This document shows positions 1 to 9,050 of a DNA stretch of 34,446 nt, in pieces. Under the pieces are notes generated by a model, which did no database searches, was not told the DNA's origin, and saw only the letters and a list, made by a program, of their open reading frames with translations. The stretch spans positions 627,970 through 662,415 of the forward strand of contig BJOX01000197.1 of assembly GCA_009731375.1 (NCBI GenBank). Direction: 5' to 3'. Position numbers and translations under genes: made by a program. The stretch comes from Paulinella micropora. Taxonomy: Eukaryota; Cercozoa; Imbricatea; Euglyphida. The first letter of the stretch is position 1, and the number at the start of each line of letters is the position of its first letter.

Positions 1-76
1 GGGGGCAGAAGCCCGCGCCGGGAGGTTTTCTTTTTTTTCTCTTGTTTTAAAAGAGGCGGTCTTGGGGTTTGTGTGC

Positions 77-1657
77 ATGGTCAGGCCGGCGGGGGATAAC
101 TGCCCGGCCCTACTCCAGTCGGCGCTCAGCGGGGGAGGTATCATCTGCCTGGGCCTCTGCTTGGCGATCGCGGTCCCTAAACGCCGGTGCTTTTCCTGGC
201 AGGTGCGCGCTTTCCACCAGTTGGTCGCGGCCTGGCTCTGCCAGCTTGCAGGCCTGGTAGCTCTGCTTGTACTTTTTTGTTCCTGCGGATCCATGGGGCC
301 GGAGGTCCGCAGCAGCATTCTGCTAGGGTCGGTCTCCTGTGCAGGGGTCGGTCACGCAATCGCGGTAGGCAGGCTATTGACTTTGCGTGGGCAGGAGCTG
401 AAGGTGGCGCAACTGGCCACCAGGCTCCCGCACGCGCCCGCCCCGCCCGCTGGCCCAGCTTGGTCCGCTTGCCGGACGGTTTGGGGTGTGCTCATGCAGT
501 TCGATCCCGCCAGATACCACAGGGGAAATCTGGCGCTGGTTTCGCTGGCGCTGGTTCCGATCGGTATTCAGCTAGCCCGTCGAGTGGGGGCTAGGCCGGT
601 GCCCTGCCCCGTCGCAGTCGTGGCACAGCAGGTTGTCTGGTCAATCCACGGGGGTTTGTACCTAGGTCTCTCGCAACCCCTGGGCCCCGCCCGGAGGATG
701 GCTCCGCAGTACGAACCGTCCGCTTGGCTGTGCACGCACACTGCGCTTTTGCTCTGTCTGGCCCTGCAGGCCTGGGAAGTGTATTGGGTGCTGGCACCGG
801 TTGCGCTTTCCGCCACCTGCCTGGCCACGCTGGTCCCGGCGTCCAGGCGCACGCAGACTCTCGACCCGCGCGACCTGACCACCTTGGCGGGGCTGCTGCA
901 CAACCCGGAAGCCGCCTCTGTCTGTCGAGAATGGACGGCGCACAGCTACGCATACGAGCAGGCGGCCGCCTACAGGGCTGTGCTGAAAATACAAGCGATG
1001 ATGCAGCACACCCCGCTGGCGCCACAAGTGCTGTCCGCCTACATCACGCTGCAGCACGATTACATCATCGATCCAGCTATCTTGCAGTGCCCTGCGGAGC
1101 TGCAGGCGCTCCTGCTGGAGCCCGTCTACGCAGCCTCCCACGCTGTGGCCGCAGAATGTGAACGTGTGAAAACCAACGTGCAGCAACTCGCAGTCCATCT
1201 AAAACAAGCCCTGTCGGACGTTTTCGGGGGCGAGGCGCCCAACAGCTTTGTTCTGCTGCTTGGCAGTACGCTGCGCCAGGTTTGGCTCCACCCGGACGTG
1301 CCCTGGAGCTTGTTTGAAGAGCTGGGCCCGTCCTTGGGCCACGATGCCCAAAACACTGACCAGGCCCTAACACACCTGCGGGACGGGCCAGAATATTATA
1401 CCAGCCACCACGAATATGCGCGCAACCTCCTCAGACGATACGTGCTCTGCGTCGCGCCCTGGACTGAGCCGGCCTCGAGTCGGGGCCTAGCCGAGGGCCC
1501 GACCGAGCAAGGACCCCCGCTGCTCCCCGCCACCGTCTCCAGCCTGCAAATAGCTGGCGAGAGGCTGGCGGTGACTCCGTTGTCTGAAATACGTCGCGTA
1601 GAGAGACTGGTGTACGGAGAGAATGATTGCGAAATGGGCCAGCTCTCTGCCGGCTAG
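77..1657 (+). CDS. Putative seven-transmembrane protein with C-terminal RGS-like domain
   Basis: The open frame reads to a TAG at 1655-1657. The first ATG is at 77, giving about 526 residues, but the frame is open further upstream and a pyrimidine-rich stretch ending in AG at 52-53 looks like a splice acceptor, so the true N-terminus may lie outside the window. The first ~255 residues hold about six or seven hydrophobic segments (near residues 20-35, 45-70, 80-100, 151-170, 177-199 and a long block at 217-253 that could be two helices). Residues ~265-390 are helical and soluble. They resemble an RGS domain in layout: a short 'LAGLLHNPEA' start, an acidic/aromatic helix, a 'YI' about 40 residues on, and a final helix ending 'LSDVFGG'. 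Known family: 7TM-RGS fusions such as plant AtRGS1 accelerate GTP hydrolysis by G-alpha at the plasma membrane. The RGS call is by pattern only and could be wrong; the membrane topology is firmer. Confidence 0.5.
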   Translation: MVRPAGDNCPALLQSALSGGGIICLGLCLAIAVPKRRCFSWQVRAFHQLVAAWLCQLAGLVALLVLFCSCGSMGPEVRSSILLGSVSCAGVGHAIAVGRLLTLRGQELKVAQLATRLPHAPAPPAGPAWSACRTVWGVLMQFDPARYHRGNLALVSLALVPIGIQLARRVGARPVPCPVAVVAQQVVWSIHGGLYLGLSQPLGPARRMAPQYEPSAWLCTHTALLLCLALQAWEVYWVLAPVALSATCLATLVPASRRTQTLDPRDLTTLAGLLHNPEAASVCREWTAHSYAYEQAAAYRAVLKIQAMMQHTPLAPQVLSAYITLQHDYIIDPAILQCPAELQALLLEPVYAASHAVAAECERVKTNVQQLAVHLKQALSDVFGGEAPNSFVLLLGSTLRQVWLHPDVPWSLFEELGPSLGHDAQNTDQALTHLRDGPEYYTSHHEYARNLLRRYVLCVAPWTEPASSRGLAEGPTEQGPPLLPATVSSLQIAGERLAVTPLSEIRRVERLVYGENDCEMGQLSAG

Positions 1658-1729
1658 TAAGGGTTGGGCTTATTATTAATAGCAAGATGAAGCACAAAGA
1701 CAACACAAGCCACAAAAGTACAAAAATTC

Positions 1730-1735
1730 TTTATT
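1730..1735 (-). promoter_or_regulatory. Candidate polyadenylation signal AATAAA on the minus strand
   Basis: The minus strand reads AATAAA here, about 75 bases downstream of the stop codon of the candidate minus-strand terminal exon at 1809-1918. This fits a convergent gene ending close to the stop of the 7TM-RGS gene. Confidence 0.35.
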
Positions 1736-1808
1736 AAAAACTTAGCATTGTCGCGGTTGGGCCCCCTCCCCTATAAAAAGAAAAAGAAAAAAAACCCTAG
1801 TGTGTTTG

Positions 1809-1918
1809 TCAATGGCGGTACCCTGCCAGGGCTGTCTCGGGCTTTATCCTCTTGGGGCCCGCCCGCTGGCGCAGCATGTAGGGGGGAGGGGAGGCTAGGG
1901 GGGCCTTGCCTGTACTTG
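1809..1918 (-). CDS. Candidate terminal exon of an unrecognised minus-strand gene
   Basis: On the minus strand a frame after a possible acceptor (CAAGTACAG) reads about 33 residues ending 'KPETALAGYRH' and a TGA at 1809-1811, followed by AATAAA at 1730-1735. The composition (Lys, Arg, Pro, Tyr) is more protein-like than the other frames. No family is recognised. The rest of the gene would have to lie to the right, in GC-rich repeat and gap sequence where nothing clear is seen. This is a weak call resting on stop plus poly(A) signal spacing. Confidence 0.25.
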
Positions 1919-1952
1919 GTCACAAAATGAGTACGTTGATTTGTGGCTTTAG

Positions 1953-1974
1953 AGGGGGGGGGGCGCCCCCCCCC
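1953..1974. repeat. G-run/C-run perfect palindrome
   Basis: A run of about ten G, then GCGC at the centre, then about nine C, flanked by AGAG and CTCC. It is the simplest of several G(n)-centre-C(n) palindromes in the left 9 kb; the others have GATATC-like centres near 3390, 4660, 6975 and 9135. Confidence 0.7.
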
Positions 1975-2297
1975 TCCCTTCTTTTTTCCCTTCCCCGCTG
2001 AGCCCCCTGAGCCCGGGGGGCTCAAAAAACAGGGGAAGGGCAAAGGGAGGGGGAGAGCGCAGAAGCTACAAAAAAAAATACATGAAACGTCTCAACTAAG
2101 CCCCCCCAATGCCAGGCGCCCCCCCCCCCCTTACCTCTTGTCGAGACTCCGGCTGAACGAGTACATTTCTTTTTGGTACTTTCTTGATAGCGCTTTTAGC
2201 GAAGGCGGCTTGGCGGTCTGTGCATGTGATATAGCTGAAAAGGGTAGCGTTTCAAGGCTTTTCTGGCAATACTGCCTTTTTCGGCCATATCATTCCA

Positions 2298-2438
2298 AGC
2301 GCACACATACGCAAATTTGGCGACAAATTTTGTGCAAAAAAAGAAGAGAGAAAGAGAAAAGTCCTGTTTGAAAAAAAAGGAGAGGGGGAACGGAGGGAAG
2401 AGGGGAGAGGGAAGAAAGAGGGGAGAGGGAGGCGAGAG
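2298..2438. repeat. Repeat motif followed by polypurine tract
   Basis: A stretch reading CACACATACGCAAATTTGG then CGACAAATT, followed by an almost pure A/G tract up to the gap. A close copy of the motif is at 3143-3172 and is again followed by a polypurine tract. The two copies flank the 528-base gap, which suggests a tandem or segmental repeat that the assembly could not bridge. Confidence 0.6.
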
Positions 2439-2966
2439 NNNNNNNNNNNNNNNNNNNNNNNNNNNNNNNNNNNNNNNNNNNNNNNNNNNNNNNNNNNNNN
2501 NNNNNNNNNNNNNNNNNNNNNNNNNNNNNNNNNNNNNNNNNNNNNNNNNNNNNNNNNNNNNNNNNNNNNNNNNNNNNNNNNNNNNNNNNNNNNNNNNNNN
2601 NNNNNNNNNNNNNNNNNNNNNNNNNNNNNNNNNNNNNNNNNNNNNNNNNNNNNNNNNNNNNNNNNNNNNNNNNNNNNNNNNNNNNNNNNNNNNNNNNNNN
2701 NNNNNNNNNNNNNNNNNNNNNNNNNNNNNNNNNNNNNNNNNNNNNNNNNNNNNNNNNNNNNNNNNNNNNNNNNNNNNNNNNNNNNNNNNNNNNNNNNNNN
2801 NNNNNNNNNNNNNNNNNNNNNNNNNNNNNNNNNNNNNNNNNNNNNNNNNNNNNNNNNNNNNNNNNNNNNNNNNNNNNNNNNNNNNNNNNNNNNNNNNNNN
2901 NNNNNNNNNNNNNNNNNNNNNNNNNNNNNNNNNNNNNNNNNNNNNNNNNNNNNNNNNNNNNNNNNN
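2439..2966. other. Assembly gap (528 N) between polypurine and polypyrimidine tracts
   Basis: Unresolved bases. The left edge is polypurine and the right edge polypyrimidine, so the missing piece probably includes a purine/pyrimidine inverted repeat or a collapsed repeat. Confidence 0.95.
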
Positions 2967-3055
2967 CCCCCCTTGTTCCCCCGCCCCCCCCCCCCCTTTT
3001 TCTCCCCCCTTCCCCTTCTCTCCCCCCTCCCCCTTATCTTCCCGCTCCCTCCACA
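2967..3055. repeat. Polypyrimidine tract
   Basis: Almost pure C/T on the plus strand after the gap. Open frames crossing it are low-complexity Pro/Ser/Leu/Phe and are not believed to be genes. Confidence 0.7.
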
Positions 3056-3142
3056 GGGGGAGGGAGTGCGCAAGACTTGTCATTTGCGCGACAAAAAACT
3101 TTTGGCGCGCGTTTTTTTCCGCGGGAAACCCCGGAAAATACG

Positions 3143-3336
3143 CACACATGCACATTTGGAGACAAATTCCACGCAAGAAAGAAGAGAGAGAGAGAGAGGG
3201 GGGAGGGGGAGAGGAGGGAGGGGCAAGGGGGGAAACGGGGGGGAAGAGAAGGGAAAACGGGGGAGGGGGGCGCCCCTCCCCCTCCCCACTTCTCCTCTCC
3301 TCCCCCTCCACATCTTTCCCCTCCCCTCCCCCTTTT
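3143..3336. repeat. Second motif copy, then polypurine and polypyrimidine blocks back to back
   Basis: A copy of the CACACAT-(6-8 nt)-TTTGG-(1)-GACAAATT motif is followed by an A/G-only tract (about 3175-3268) that turns at GGGGGCGCCCC into a C/T-rich tract. This is a near-palindromic purine/pyrimidine block able to form hairpins or triplexes, and it is a model for what the adjacent gap may hold. Confidence 0.6.
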
Positions 3337-3386
3337 CCCCGCCCGTGCTTTTCCTCCCTCCCTCCCGCTGCGTGTTGCGGGCGGGA
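3337..3386 (+). repeat. GC-rich repeat 'R', copy 1
   Basis: Form: CCCGCCCGTGCTTTTC, then CTCCC repeats, then CTGCGTGTTGCGGGCGGG. The ends are an inverted repeat (CCCGCCCG / CGGGCGGG) that can pair over the pyrimidine-rich middle. Related copies are at 4685-4734, 6997-7043 and 7321-7367. It is followed by a G-run/GATATCC/C-run palindrome. Confidence 0.7.
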
Positions 3387-4684
3387 GTGGGGGGATATCC
3401 CTCCCCTCCTCGTGTTGGCATAGATCGCTGTCCCCTCCCCCGAGAGGCATCGGCAGCGAGGGAGGGGGGGGGAGAGGGCAAGACCACACCCCAGGAATGG
3501 CTTGTTTGGCAAAAGTAGTATTCACAGCTAGTGTGCGACTCCGGTTGCCAGAAGTGAATGAATCATGGCCTAGTGTCTCGTGCATATTTCAACAAAAAAA
3601 AAATGTAATAATTGTATTTAATTTAAAAAAAGATTGGGCAAGGTACTGAAACATTGAACATAAATAAAACTGCCGGCCGGAATGCGCTCTGTAATTTCTA
3701 GCACGAGCACAGCCTCGCCGTCCACGTCGCAGATGATGCGCCGGGCGTTGCTTCGTGAGTCCGCAGGGGGCTCGCCCCGCGCACCAGCCGCCGACGCGCA
3801 GCGCCTCCATGACCACACGCACAAAACCAGTTTTTCGTCAGCGCTCCTGGAGCAGGTTTTGGTTGCTGCACACCCCATGCACGCGTGGGGACTGCGCATG
3901 CGCGCCGTCTTGTATCTGATGGAGCCCGCAAACCTACTAACGTCGCTTGGTTCGAGCTGGAACGCGGGGCTGTGCAGGTCCAGCAATTAGGCGCTCAGGG
4001 CCGGGGTCTGGCGCAACCGCCAGCTGGGCGCTGGCAACCACTTGCTGGCCGGGGGTGTGTGGCTGCACATACACACACCCCAACACACACATGTGCTGAG
4101 TGAATGTGTGCAGGCACAAGGGCCTATTGGTGCATGTCCGGCCTATATGGTGCCAGGTGCAGCACTGGCGGATGTGGACATGAACATCTGCGATTCAGCC
4201 ACGTATGATAAGAACGCTTTTATTCATAATCTAGGCACGCTGATACTTTCTGTTCGTGTGCCTGTACGGTGTATTTGTCGTGGGCAATGCATACTGACAC
4301 AGGGTCGCACAGAGTTTACTTTATCTGCCATTCCAAATACAGCAATTGCGCGCTTAGCAATGGCAACTGTACACACAAGAAGTGCCACCAGTCCGACTGC
4401 GCGTCAAGGTTAGCGAACCAGCCTAGCGCGGCACAAGCTGCGCGGCCTCACACACCCCGGGTCGGCACACGGGCGCACGTATAGACAATAAAACATGTAT
4501 TGCAGGCAATGTCCAGGGCGCGTGTTATGCGCCAGCGCGCATAGCTAGCACGCCAATCCATGATACCGGCTGCTGGACGACGCGAGCTCTGGGTACCCGT
4601 TGGGTATGATGTTCCCCTCCCTCAGGGTGAGAAGGGGTGCAACTGTGCACTTGCGAGGGGGGGGGGGATATTTCCCCCTCCCCC
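3387..4684. other. Intergenic stretch without a recognised gene
   Basis: This holds AATAAA signals on the plus strand at 3663-3668 and 4487-4492, a CA-rich patch near 4066-4095, and a G-run/GATAT/C-run palindrome at about 4655-4680. A minus-strand frame at 3618-3986 (122 codons) contains one beta-like hydrophobic stretch (VLVLEITERIPAGSFIYV) that might belong to a real exon. I recognise no family and do not call it. The plus-strand frame at 4042-4413 is also unrecognised. Confidence 0.5.
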
Positions 4685-4734
4685 TTGCCTCTCCCTTTCT
4701 TTCTCTTCCTCCCGATGTGTGTTGCGGGCGGGGG
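4685..4734 (+). repeat. GC-rich repeat 'R', copy 2
   Basis: Diverged in the pyrimidine middle but ends with CCCGATGTGTGTTGCGGGCG as the other copies do. It marks the left edge of the duplicated unit that carries the HNH gene. Confidence 0.65.
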
Positions 4735-4768
4735 AGGGGGGAAGGGAGAGGGAGCAAACAAGAAAAAA

Positions 4769-5148
4769 ATTTACCTTTGTGCTGAACTCGGTGAATTTCG
4801 CATGACCACGCGCTAGCGTACTTTTTGTCAACAAACGGACTGGCCGGCCCGCACAATGGAAGAATGGCACCGGGGGTGGGGTTGTGCACTCGACATTTCA
4901 GCCGACACTCGCTCCATCCGCTCCCCTCTCACCATCCCCCCCCCCCTCCCCCCGCCCGCTCAAACTCACTCGTCGGGCCGGGGGGCGGGAGGGAGAGAAT
5001 AGCTATCCCCCCCCCCCCCCCGGGGGGGGGAAACCCCCCCCCCCCCCCCCCCNNNNNNNNNNGGGGGGGGGGGGGACGAGAAGGAAATAATACCCCTGGT
5101 AGTGCGCCGCGTACACGCTTGCACAAACATACAAATTGTAAACTCCGC
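4769..5148 (+). repeat. Upstream region of the HNH gene, direct repeat with 7095-7442
   Basis: This region and 7095-7442 match at many points: CGGTGAATTTCGC, CGTACTTTTTGT, GGACTGGCCGGCC (GGACAGGCCGGCC in the second copy), GGCACCGGG, GGTTGTGCAC, ACTCACTCGTCGGGC, GAGAGAATAGC, and ATACAAATTGTAAACTCCGC immediately before each ATG. Such conserved upstream DNA suggests a shared promoter and 5' UTR. The right part contains C and G homopolymers and a 10-N gap (5053-5062). Confidence 0.8.
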
Positions 5149-6721
5149 ATGAGCGCGCAGCAAGCCATGATTCTTACGGAGCATGCCACGGGTTCGGTGG
5201 CCGAAGCACAAGTTAGCGACCCGGCAGATGTGGTGCAAGAGAATAAGATTCTCATGGGGCTCACCAAAGAAGAACTGTCTACTATAAGACAAGCACCCGG
5301 AAATTTATATTCCATTACCGATGCAATTTCGGTTTTCATCGGTTGTAGCGACTCCAGTGCACGGAGCAAGTGGTCGCGAGAGAAAAAAAAGAATGAGCAT
5401 CTCTGCATCAAGTATTTTACTTTTTTACAAAGGACTGGCGAAGCCGAGGAAACAGTCGAGGGTGAATCGCGCTCGACCCCGTGTCTTCAGTTGCAAGACG
5501 TATTAGCCATACTCAGCTCGTTTAAAAGAAACAAACGATCGCGTGACCTGAACAAGGAAATATCCAACCTGGCACATCGCGCCGTGTTGGGGTGTGCAGC
5601 ACTGGAATCGGCGTTGCCGCTGCGCCGACAGGTATGGGAGTCTGGGAACTACATGGAACAATTGATGCCTAAGCGCAAGGAATTACTAGCATCCAATTCG
5701 TCGACCGAGCTCCCTGCCAAGCGAGCCAAGCTGCTTCCGGCACCGGAACCAAACCCCGAAGCCACGCCAGTGCAAACAGAGTCAACAGCATCTGGGCCCC
5801 AAAACGTGTCATTGCATGCACCAAAATCAATAGCTACCTACACGAAAGAGATAGACAAACAACAAACCCTGGGGATTTCGGGGACGCCTCAGCCAGGCAT
5901 AAGTCTGCAGGCACACGTGCACGCACAGCCCGCCGAGTCGGTGCCGGATGCATCGATTGTACCCCAGCTCCCTATGTCTGAGGCGTGCCAGCCCCAAGCA
6001 GTCCAGGCCTCCGCACAACCTGCAGCCAAGCCAGACGCAAGCAAGGCAGTCGCAGCAACGTGCAAGCAATCAGTTGCAAGCACTCCGGAGGAGCATGCGG
6101 CACCCAAGCGCCGCAGAGCAGAAGATATGGAAAGCACACCCAAGCGCCACAAGATGGATGCGGTCGTACCTAAGCAAGCGATACAAGGGGACGGTGCGGA
6201 ACAAGACGTGATGCAGGCCCACGGGATAAGCAAACATGACCTGCACAGCTGGGAAGCAGATGACATTTCGAACCCACAAGGCAAACGCGTCCTCCGGGCG
6301 ATCATGAGCAAGATGAAATCGCTGTACAAAAAGTCGGAGATTGGCGTTCCCCCGCTTTACCTTGGTTTTGTAAAGCCTCTCACTAATACCAAACACTTCA
6401 TGTCACGAGATCGTGTGCGCCAGTGGGTGAAGAAAAACAAGAAGAATCTCTTGCTGCGCGATTATCTTGATGCCAAGGGCCGACGGAAATTGGCGTGGCA
6501 CATTGACCACATCATCCCTGCCTCGGTCGGTGGGCTAGACCACCCCCGCAACTATGCCATCATGCCTGCTGTGTCTAATTCGGAATTTTCTGGGTGGTGG
6601 ACTGCGTGCAAGGCGCAATACATTTCGCTCGCGGCGCGCACGCCATGCGTTGCTGTTTGCGCAGTACGTGCGCAAGAAAGTACTCAACAAGATGGATTTG
6701 GATGACCTCGACATGTGGTGA
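5149..6721 (+). CDS. HNH endonuclease-domain protein of a modular paralogous family
   Basis: The start ATG (5149) follows ATACAAATTGTAAACTCCGC, which precedes the paralogue's ATG too, and both proteins begin MSAQQAM; longer upstream reading is G/C-run artefact. Residues ~31-160 form a module shared with the protein at 7443-9043 (LMG, YSI-x-DAISV, AR-x-x-W, an 'LQDVLAIL' strand, final LRR). Residues ~190-400 are Ala/Gln/Pro/Lys-rich linker with NLS-like KRRR and KRHK patches. The C-terminus holds an HNH motif (H451-I-D-H-I-I-P, GG-x-D-H, N468), expected to bind a metal and cut DNA. The frame stops at 6705, but from about 6635 the next frame reads ALLFAQYVRKKVLNKMDLDD and ends at TGA 6719-6721, a far more natural C-terminus. 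A +1 frameshift or base-call error near 6635 is likely. The nuclease call is firm; the role (mobile element, defence, host factor) is unknown. Confidence 0.7.
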
Positions 6722-6996
6722 AGAAAAAAATGCATTGGCTGCGCTAGGGATTCTTTTTGTATTCCCATGTTGCGGTTCTGTTGCTGATCTTAGCAACAAG
6801 AGAAATTCTTGCTGTAAGTTTTTTTATTAAAGCCTTCTGTCTTCCCCCCCTTTTTTTATCTCGCCCGCCCGCGCTCGAGCTTGGTTATTAATTAAAAATC
6901 CAATTATAGACATTGAGTGTAGTGGTACAGAGTTAACAAGGGGGAGGGGTTGATTCGCAAGAGCTGAGGTGGGGGGGGGATATCCCCCCCCCCTCC
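6722..6996. other. 3' region of the HNH unit, with repeat shared downstream of the paralogue
   Basis: This holds a poly(A)-like ATTAAA at 6826-6831 and a conserved block at 6862-6900 (CGCCCGCGCTCGAGC then TTGGTTATTAATTAAAAATC). That block recurs at 9051-9089 just after the paralogue's stop. It is followed by a G-run/GATATCC/C-run palindrome at about 6969-6993. Confidence 0.7.
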
Positions 6997-7039
6997 CTGC
7001 CCGTGCTTTTCCCCCCTCCCTCTCACTGTGTGTTGCGGG

Positions 7040-7043
<4 letters not shown>
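6997..7043 (+). repeat. GC-rich repeat 'R', copy 3
   Basis: CTGCCCGTGCTTTTC, a pyrimidine run, then CTGTGTGTTGCGGGCGGG. It is followed by about 40 consecutive G and a 10-N gap (7086-7095). Confidence 0.7.
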
Positions 7044-7083
<40 letters not shown>

Positions 7084-7094
7084 CCNNNNNNNNN

Positions 7095-7362
7095 NTTTTG
7101 TGATCGGACCCGGTGAATTTCGCGCGACCGCGCACGGACCGTACTTTTTGTTGACAACTGGACAGGCCGGCCCCGCACGCAGCAAAAGTGGCACCGGGTG
7201 TGGTTGTGCACAAAAAACATTTCCAGCAGGCGATCGCTCTATCCGCCCCCCGCCGCGTTCAACTCACTCGTCGGGCGGGGGGGGGGGAGAGAGAGAATAG
7301 CTTCCCCCCCCTCCCTCCCCCGCCCGTGCTTTGCCTCCCTCCCTCCCGATGCGTGTAGCGAA

Positions 7363-7397
<35 letters not shown>

Positions 7398-7442
7398 AAA
7401 GGNNNNNNNNNNACACACAAATATACAAATTGTAAACTCCGC
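7095..7442 (+). repeat. Upstream region of the coiled-coil gene, direct repeat with 4769-5148
   Basis: Homologous to the HNH gene's upstream region (shared words listed there). It also contains an extra GC-rich repeat 'R' copy at 7321-7367 followed by a long G run and a 10-N gap (7403-7412). The last 20 bases before the ATG match those before 5149. Confidence 0.8.
7321..7367 (+). repeat. GC-rich repeat 'R', copy 4
   Basis: CGCCCGTGCTTTGC, CTCCC repeats, then GATGCGTGTAGCGAACGGG. The right arm has diverged from the other copies, so the terminal inverted repeat is weaker here. Confidence 0.65.
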
Positions 7443-9043
7443 ATGAGCGCGCAGCAAGCCATGGCTCTTGTCTCCAGCCAAGTGGCACAGGGGCCACTTG
7501 TCTCTGGCCAAGTGGCTCCGGTAGCCAGTCGGAGTGGTGGCACCCGAGACCTCAATGATGCCATTCTAGAAAGTAAACTGCTCATGGGCATAAAAAGTGA
7601 TGGATTACGCTCTGTGAGGCAAACCATCGATCATCAATATTCCATTATTGACGCTATCAGTGTTATTACGGGTGGGAAGAAAAAGCGGCGCGCAACAGAT
7701 GGTTGCAAGTAAGAAATAAAATTCGTCTGGGAAACACAGACGAATTTCAAATTCCCGTGAAATTTTACGCATTTCCGTATTGGACAGCGCGGGCCGGTCC
7801 GTCTACTCAGGCGCCCCCACGCGAAGTGCGGGAACGAGATTCCAGAGCGGTGCCTTGCGTTCGATTTCAACATTTGCTGGTCGTGTTGAGCCATATCAAT
7901 CACCCTATTTGCAAACAAATTGCAACAGAAATGGCAAACCTGTCAACCCGCGCGACCACTGGGGACGAGGCTCTGGAAGCAGCGTTGGCGTTGCGCCGCG
8001 CGGAGCTCCCGCAAGAAGATAGAGACGCCATGCGAGCTGGGCTGCTGTGTAGCAATTCTAGCAAAGTTTCAAGCGCTGTCGTGCCCACGGAAGAGTGCGT
8101 GGCACTGCAAGCCAAGCTGATTTCCCAGCTTGAAAAATTACTAGAATCCAAGGATTGCCAGATTGCAGACAAGAAGCAAATTATATCGGCACAACAGCAA
8201 ATCATCTCCGAGCAGGCAGGCCGTCTGGCGCAGTGTCAGGTCATCCTGGCTCAGGAAGTGCGCATTGCGCGACTCGAGGAGCAGAACGAGTCGTGCAAGC
8301 GTCGACGACTGTTGCTGGCGGCCTCTCCTGCGCCTGGCGCGGCCCCCGAGGGCGCGCAGTACCCCCCTGGCTCTACGCGCAAAGGTGATGCAGCCTTTCC
8401 GTTCCTAATGGTGGAGCACGCGCGTGTCTTGGGCGAGAAGCTCGCGCGGTCACTGACCAACCACGCCAAGCAGGTGCGAGACGAGTATATACGCAAGCAT
8501 GCCCCAGCACCCGACGCGGAGAGCGGGGAAGTAGACGAGGAGGCAGCAGCCCTCGTGGTGTCCCAAGCCAACCAGGAGGCCCTTGAGGCCCTGCGCAAAT
8601 CGGCACGCCAAGTCCTACGCCTGGATGACGATGCACGGCTCAAGGCGCTGTTTTCTACTGTGAACGGATCTCGAGTCCACAGTTCAGTAAGTAAGGTAAT
8701 CTGCCAACGTCTGCCCGCCAACACCTTTAATTCCACCCAGCTTCCGCTAGGGCACTTGTTTATCTACCTCGTGGCCAAGAACCGCTGGGCGTTGGGCGAC
8801 GAGTTGGATCGCGAATCGGAGCTGGAGGCAACCTTGGCGCAAGATGTGCTAGGGGCAGACATGTATCTGTACACGCTCGACGAGCCGAGCGGCTTGGTGC
8901 GCCCTGGTACGACAGAATACGACGAGAGGCGTGCAGCGCTAGCCAAGGCCCGCCATGGAGATTCAGATGCGCTGGCCTACTTTGAGGGGCTCGGGATTCC
9001 TGGCAAGTACCTGCGGGTCGAGTTGCAAGTTTGTGAGGCCTAG
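7443..9043 (+). CDS. Coiled-coil paralogue of the HNH protein, frameshifted near 7676
   Basis: It starts MSAQQAM like its neighbour. The first frame (7443-7712) holds LLMG, a YSIIDAISV match and then diverges at GGKKK. Re-reading from 7676 in the -1 frame gives EEKAARNRW, which aligns with the neighbour's SSARSKW, so the joined product is about 533 residues. The shared module spans ~43-186. It is followed by a Gln/Lys/Glu-rich heptad-like coiled coil (~223-290, 'LEKLLESKDCQIADKKQII...') and a helical C-terminal domain (~320-533) with no recognised family. There is no HNH motif. The junction at GGTGGGAAGAAAAAG could be a homopolymer undercall, a real mutation or programmed -1 slippage; an error is the simplest reading. 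The shared N-terminus suggests the two proteins could interact or bind the same target, which is inference. Confidence 0.6.
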
Positions 9044-9050
9044 CTTTTTC

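Noticed and set aside
2196-3585. Several long open frames on both strands across 2196-3649
   Set aside because: They consist of undetermined residues over the N gap and low-complexity Gly/Arg/Glu/Lys or Pro/Ser/Leu from purine and pyrimidine tracts.
3618-3990. Minus-strand 122-codon and plus-strand 102-codon overlapping frames
   Set aside because: Neither shows a recognisable domain, splice pattern or matching poly(A) signal strong enough to call; only a short beta-like stretch on the minus strand is suggestive.
4825-5148. N-terminal extension of the HNH frame upstream of 5149
   Set aside because: It is Pro/Gly runs from homopolymers and an N gap; the conserved ATG context with the paralogue fixes the start at 5149.
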